A DNA stretch of 52,373 nucleotides from Levilactobacillus senmaizukei DSM 21775 = NBRC 103853 (GTDB lineage Bacteria > Bacillota > Bacilli > Lactobacillales > Lactobacillaceae). Location of the stretch: the NCBI RefSeq assembly GCF_001592085.1, contig NZ_BCWD01000016.1:1-52373 (forward strand). The letters are read 5' to 3'. Below the pieces are notes generated by a model that saw only the letters and a list, made by a program, of their open reading frames with translations, was not told the origin of the DNA and did no database searches. This document shows, piece after piece, positions 50,021 through 52,373 of the stretch (position 1 is the first letter of the stretch; each line of letters opens with the position of its first letter). Both the position numbers and the translations under genes were made by a program.

Positions 50021-50917
50021 ATGGCTGAAGGACAGATTCGCCAATCATTGAGTGGTTTTTACGATGTCTTTAGCGCGGGTAAAATGTATCGGACGCGGGC
50101 CCGTGGTAATTTCCGTAAGCGCCGAATTACGCCATTGGTTGGTGACCGAGTCGTCTTTGAAAGTTCTTCACCCAAAGAAGGCTATGTCTTAGAGATCTTG
50201 CCACGAACCAATTCCTTGCAGCGACCACCAGTGGCTAACATTGACCAAGGGGTGGTCGTGACGGCCGTTGCTGAACCGGAGTTTTCAACCAATTTGCTGG
50301 ACCGACAATTGATTGCCTTAGAGGTTAGTGGTATCACCCCGGTGATTTACTTCACCAAGACCGATCTGATTGACGATGACCGCTACCGGGAATTTGAAAC
50401 GCTGGCCGCGGGCTATCGACAGATCGGGTACGCCGTCTGCTTGACGCGCGAACCCTTTGCCACAGAGGGTCTAAATCAGTTGAAGACCACCTTAGCCGAT
50501 AAGGAAACGGTGATTATGGGACAAACGGGTGCGGGTAAATCCACGCTGCTGAATCACCTGTCACCTGATCTAACGTTAGCAACCGGTGAAATCTCAAAGG
50601 CCTTGAATCGTGGACGGCATACCACGCGAAAAGTCAGTCTGATGCCGATTGCCGGCGGGCTTGTTGCGGATACGCCAGGTTTTTCATCCTATGATACACT
50701 GACAATCGATTATCGTGAGTTGTGTCACTTCTTTCCAGAGTTCATGGCCCTGGCTGACGACTGTCGGTTCCGGGGATGTGTTCACATCAATGAACCTGGT
50801 TGTGCGGTCAAGGAAAGCTTGGCAGAGGGCAAGCTTTTGCAGAGTCGATATGACAACTATGTCCAACTCTTAACGCTGTTAAAAAATCAAAAACCAGTCT
50901 ATAACAAGAAGAAATGA
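50021..50917 (+). CDS. rsgA: ribosome small subunit maturation GTPase RsgA
   Basis: A circularly permuted GTPase that tests late 30S maturation. The 298 residues: an N-terminal OB fold (about 1-65), GTPase with the permuted order G4 (FTKTDL), G1 (GQTGAGKSTLL), G3 (DTPGF), and a C-terminal zinc-binding domain with CRFRGCVHINEPGCAVK. GGAGG precedes the ATG. In Bacillus it is a substrate of PrkC, which fits the context. Confidence 0.97.
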   Translation: MAEGQIRQSLSGFYDVFSAGKMYRTRARGNFRKRRITPLVGDRVVFESSSPKEGYVLEILPRTNSLQRPPVANIDQGVVVTAVAEPEFSTNLLDRQLIALEVSGITPVIYFTKTDLIDDDRYREFETLAAGYRQIGYAVCLTREPFATEGLNQLKTTLADKETVIMGQTGAGKSTLLNHLSPDLTLATGEISKALNRGRHTTRKVSLMPIAGGLVADTPGFSSYDTLTIDYRELCHFFPEFMALADDCRFRGCVHINEPGCAVKESLAEGKLLQSRYDNYVQLLTLLKNQKPVYNKKK

Positions 50918-50929
50918 GGAAGAGAATTT

Positions 50930-51583
50930 ATGATTAAAGTAGCGCCTTCAATTTTAAGTGCTGATTACGTCAACTTACAAAAGGATATCGAAATGGTCGA
51001 CCGGGCCGGTGCCGAAGTTTTGCACATCGATGTCATGGATGGAGCCTTTGTACCAGCTATTTCCTATGGTCCAGGTTGGGTTAAAGCAATTCGTCCCATT
51101 ACCAAGATGGTCTTGGATGTTCATATGATGGTTCAAAACCCAGAACGGTACGTCGAAGACTTCGCGAAGGCCGGTGCCGATATTATCGGGGTTCACGTCG
51201 AAGCAACGCCCCACATTCACCGGGCTTTGCAAATGATCAAGAATGCTGGTGCTACGCCCGAGGTGGTTATCAACCCGGGGACGCCGGTTGCCATGATCGA
51301 ACCCGTGTTAGACATGGTTGGCCAAGTGTTGATCATGACGGTTAACCCCGGCTTTGGTGGGCAAAAGTTCTTGCCTAGTTCTGTGGACAAGATTGCCGAA
51401 TTGAACGCCATCAAAGAGAAGAAAGGCTACAATTTCGATATCGAGATCGATGGTGGGGTCAACAACGAAACGGTCGTTGACTGTGCCAAGGCGGGTGCTA
51501 CGGTTGCTGTTGCTGGATCATACGTCTTCAATGCCGACGATCCAGCCGCTCAAGTTCAAGCCTTAAAGGATGCGACAAAATAA
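50930..51583 (+). CDS. rpe: ribulose-phosphate 3-epimerase
   Basis: Interconverts ribulose-5-phosphate and xylulose-5-phosphate in the pentose phosphate and phosphoketolase routes. A 217-residue TIM barrel: APSILSADYVNL, VLHIDVMDGAFVP (metal ligands), MVLDVHMMVQNPERY, TVNPGFGGQKFLP and EIDGGVNNET. Its TAA overlaps the thiN ATG. In heterofermentative lactobacilli, this pathway is central; whether the organism is one is inferred only from overall resemblance. Confidence 0.97.
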   Translation: MIKVAPSILSADYVNLQKDIEMVDRAGAEVLHIDVMDGAFVPAISYGPGWVKAIRPITKMVLDVHMMVQNPERYVEDFAKAGADIIGVHVEATPHIHRALQMIKNAGATPEVVINPGTPVAMIEPVLDMVGQVLIMTVNPGFGGQKFLPSSVDKIAELNAIKEKKGYNFDIEIDGGVNNETVVDCAKAGATVAVAGSYVFNADDPAAQVQALKDATK

Positions 51584-52260
51584 TGCTACGTGGGGGAACG
51601 TTTAATCTGTTAGTTGGTGGACCGAAGGCGACTTGGCCGAGTGATTTAGCTGCTAAAGCAATTGACGGTCCCTGGATTGGGGTTGACCGGGGAACGTTGC
51701 GGCTGATCGATTTGGGTATTCAACCAATTGCCGTGATTGGCGATTTTGACTCGTTGCAACCCGGTGAGCTTCAACGCGTCCGGCGGAACGTGAAGGACAT
51801 CCGTCAATCACAACCCGAAAAGGACTTCACGGATACCCAGTCGGCGGTGTCCGTGGCATTTGGGGACTATGGTGCCGATAAGCTCGACATTTATGGGGCG
51901 ACTGGTGGCCGAATGGACCACTTCCTGGCTAATCTTTTTCTGGTGCTGGAACCACAGTACAAACGGTATGCCAGCCAGATTCGTTTGATCGACCGGCAGA
52001 ATACGATCCAATTTTTTGCCCCGGGCAAGTATACGATTGATAAGGAAGCCGATAAGAAGTACTTGGCATTCATTCCGTTAACGCCCATCGACCATTTGAG
52101 CTTACTTGATGAAAAGTATCAGCTGCACGATGAACCAATTCCATACCCGATCTCGTTTGCTAGCAATGAATTCGTAGGCGAGCACGGGACGTTCCAATTC
52201 GACACCGGGCTACTCTGTGTGATTCAGAGCTGTGATACCTATGAAGCACGGCATGAGTAA
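51583..52260 (+). CDS. thiN: thiamine pyrophosphokinase
   Basis: Transfers pyrophosphate from ATP to thiamine, making ThDP, the cofactor of transketolase and phosphoketolase. The 225 residues show VGGPKA near the start, GVDRGTLRLIDLGIQPIAVIGDFDSL, the QPEKDFTDTQSAVSVA segment and GATGGRMDHFLANL (ATP site), and a C-terminal beta domain. It is the usual last gene of the prpC-prkC-rsgA-rpe cluster. The second IS terminus starts only 8 bases after its stop. Confidence 0.94.
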   Translation: MLRGGTFNLLVGGPKATWPSDLAAKAIDGPWIGVDRGTLRLIDLGIQPIAVIGDFDSLQPGELQRVRRNVKDIRQSQPEKDFTDTQSAVSVAFGDYGADKLDIYGATGGRMDHFLANLFLVLEPQYKRYASQIRLIDRQNTIQFFAPGKYTIDKEADKKYLAFIPLTPIDHLSLLDEKYQLHDEPIPYPISFASNEFVGEHGTFQFDTGLLCVIQSCDTYEARHE

Positions 52261-52268
52261 CGATTAAT

Positions 52269-52373
52269 GGCTCTTTGTCAACTGGTGTTGATGAAGAGTG
52301 TGGGAGTTCAATTCATTTACGAATTGGACTCCTTTTTTCTATGCCAATTTTAAATTCGATTTGTATTCGATAT
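52269..52373. mobile_element. terminus of a second ISL3-like element, cut by the right edge
   Basis: GGCTCTTTGTCAACTGGTG followed by TTGATGA matches the left element's terminal repeat (1140 inward) at 20 of the first 26 bases, including a continuous CTGGTGTTGATG. The remaining visible 80 bases are a stem-loop and AT-rich sequence, without a recognisable part of a transposase. Orientation of the transposase is unknown. Confidence 0.65.
52303..52338 (+). terminator. terminator-like hairpin in the right IS end
   Basis: The 12-bp stem GGAGTTCAATTC/GAATTGGACTCC (one G-T pair), loop ATTTAC, then six T. It would stop transcripts coming from thiN, which has no other terminator visible. Confidence 0.8.

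Noticed and set aside
1-52373. CRISPR arrays, tRNA or rRNA genes, prophage genes, toxin-antitoxin pairs.
   Set aside because: No spaced identical repeats, no tRNA-like or rRNA sequence, and no phage or toxin-antitoxin protein was seen on reading.

Overview
This window looks like the chromosome of a Lactobacillaceae bacterium. Gene content and order match the conserved lactobacillar core, start codons are mixed ATG/GTG/TTG behind strong AGGAGG-like sites, and the -10/-35 promoters, T-box, L21 leader, GlnR box and Gram-positive LexA boxes are all low-GC Gram-positive signals. The isoprenoid gene ispA is followed directly by tlyA with no dxs between them, which fits mevalonate-using lactic acid bacteria. 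Base composition is about balanced by eye, closer to Levilactobacillus-type species than to AT-rich lactobacilli. The genus cannot be fixed from the sequence alone.

Layout. 1-1140: the 5' part of an ISL3-family insertion sequence running off the left edge. 1283-5125: a YxeA-like secreted protein, then yidC and acylphosphatase on the minus strand, a SpoU-type RNA methyltransferase, an HD-domain hydrolase and an HxlR regulator. 5165-8957: T-box-controlled pheS-pheT. 9120-12007: mltG, udk, greA and a HesB-like protein. 12083-16990: divergent yfhO-type membrane protein and PBP2b. 17120-20276: rpmG, folate cyclo-ligase, rhomboid protease, yqgQ, glcK and a membrane rhodanese-like protein. 20335-23493: a DUF3042-type mini-protein (minus), miaA, glnR, glnA. 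23694-26749: a poorly known three-gene operon ending in an all-alpha NTP pyrophosphatase, then a TetR regulator. 26898-29723: rplU-prp-rpmA, a Xaa-Pro peptidase, efp. 29759-37269: yqhY, nusB, folD, xseA, xseB, ispA, tlyA, argR, recN. 37436-40045: a sortase-anchored adhesin and an antisense-oriented small gene with two LexA boxes. 40322-52260: gmk, rpoZ, coaBC, priA, fmt, rsmB, prpC, prkC, rsgA, rpe, thiN. 52269-end: the terminal inverted repeat of a second ISL3-like element.

Most genes are housekeeping: translation, ribosome and tRNA maturation, cell-wall synthesis and its PASTA-kinase control, nitrogen assimilation, folate metabolism and DNA repair. The parts worth a second look are the SOS-box small gene at 39725-40045, the uncharacterised operon at 23694-26064, a CoaBC whose usual CoaC-type cysteine is replaced by glutamate, a rhodanese-like protein lacking its cysteine, a structured leader before gmk, and the related ISL3 ends that bracket the window. 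I saw no CRISPR array, tRNA, rRNA or prophage.
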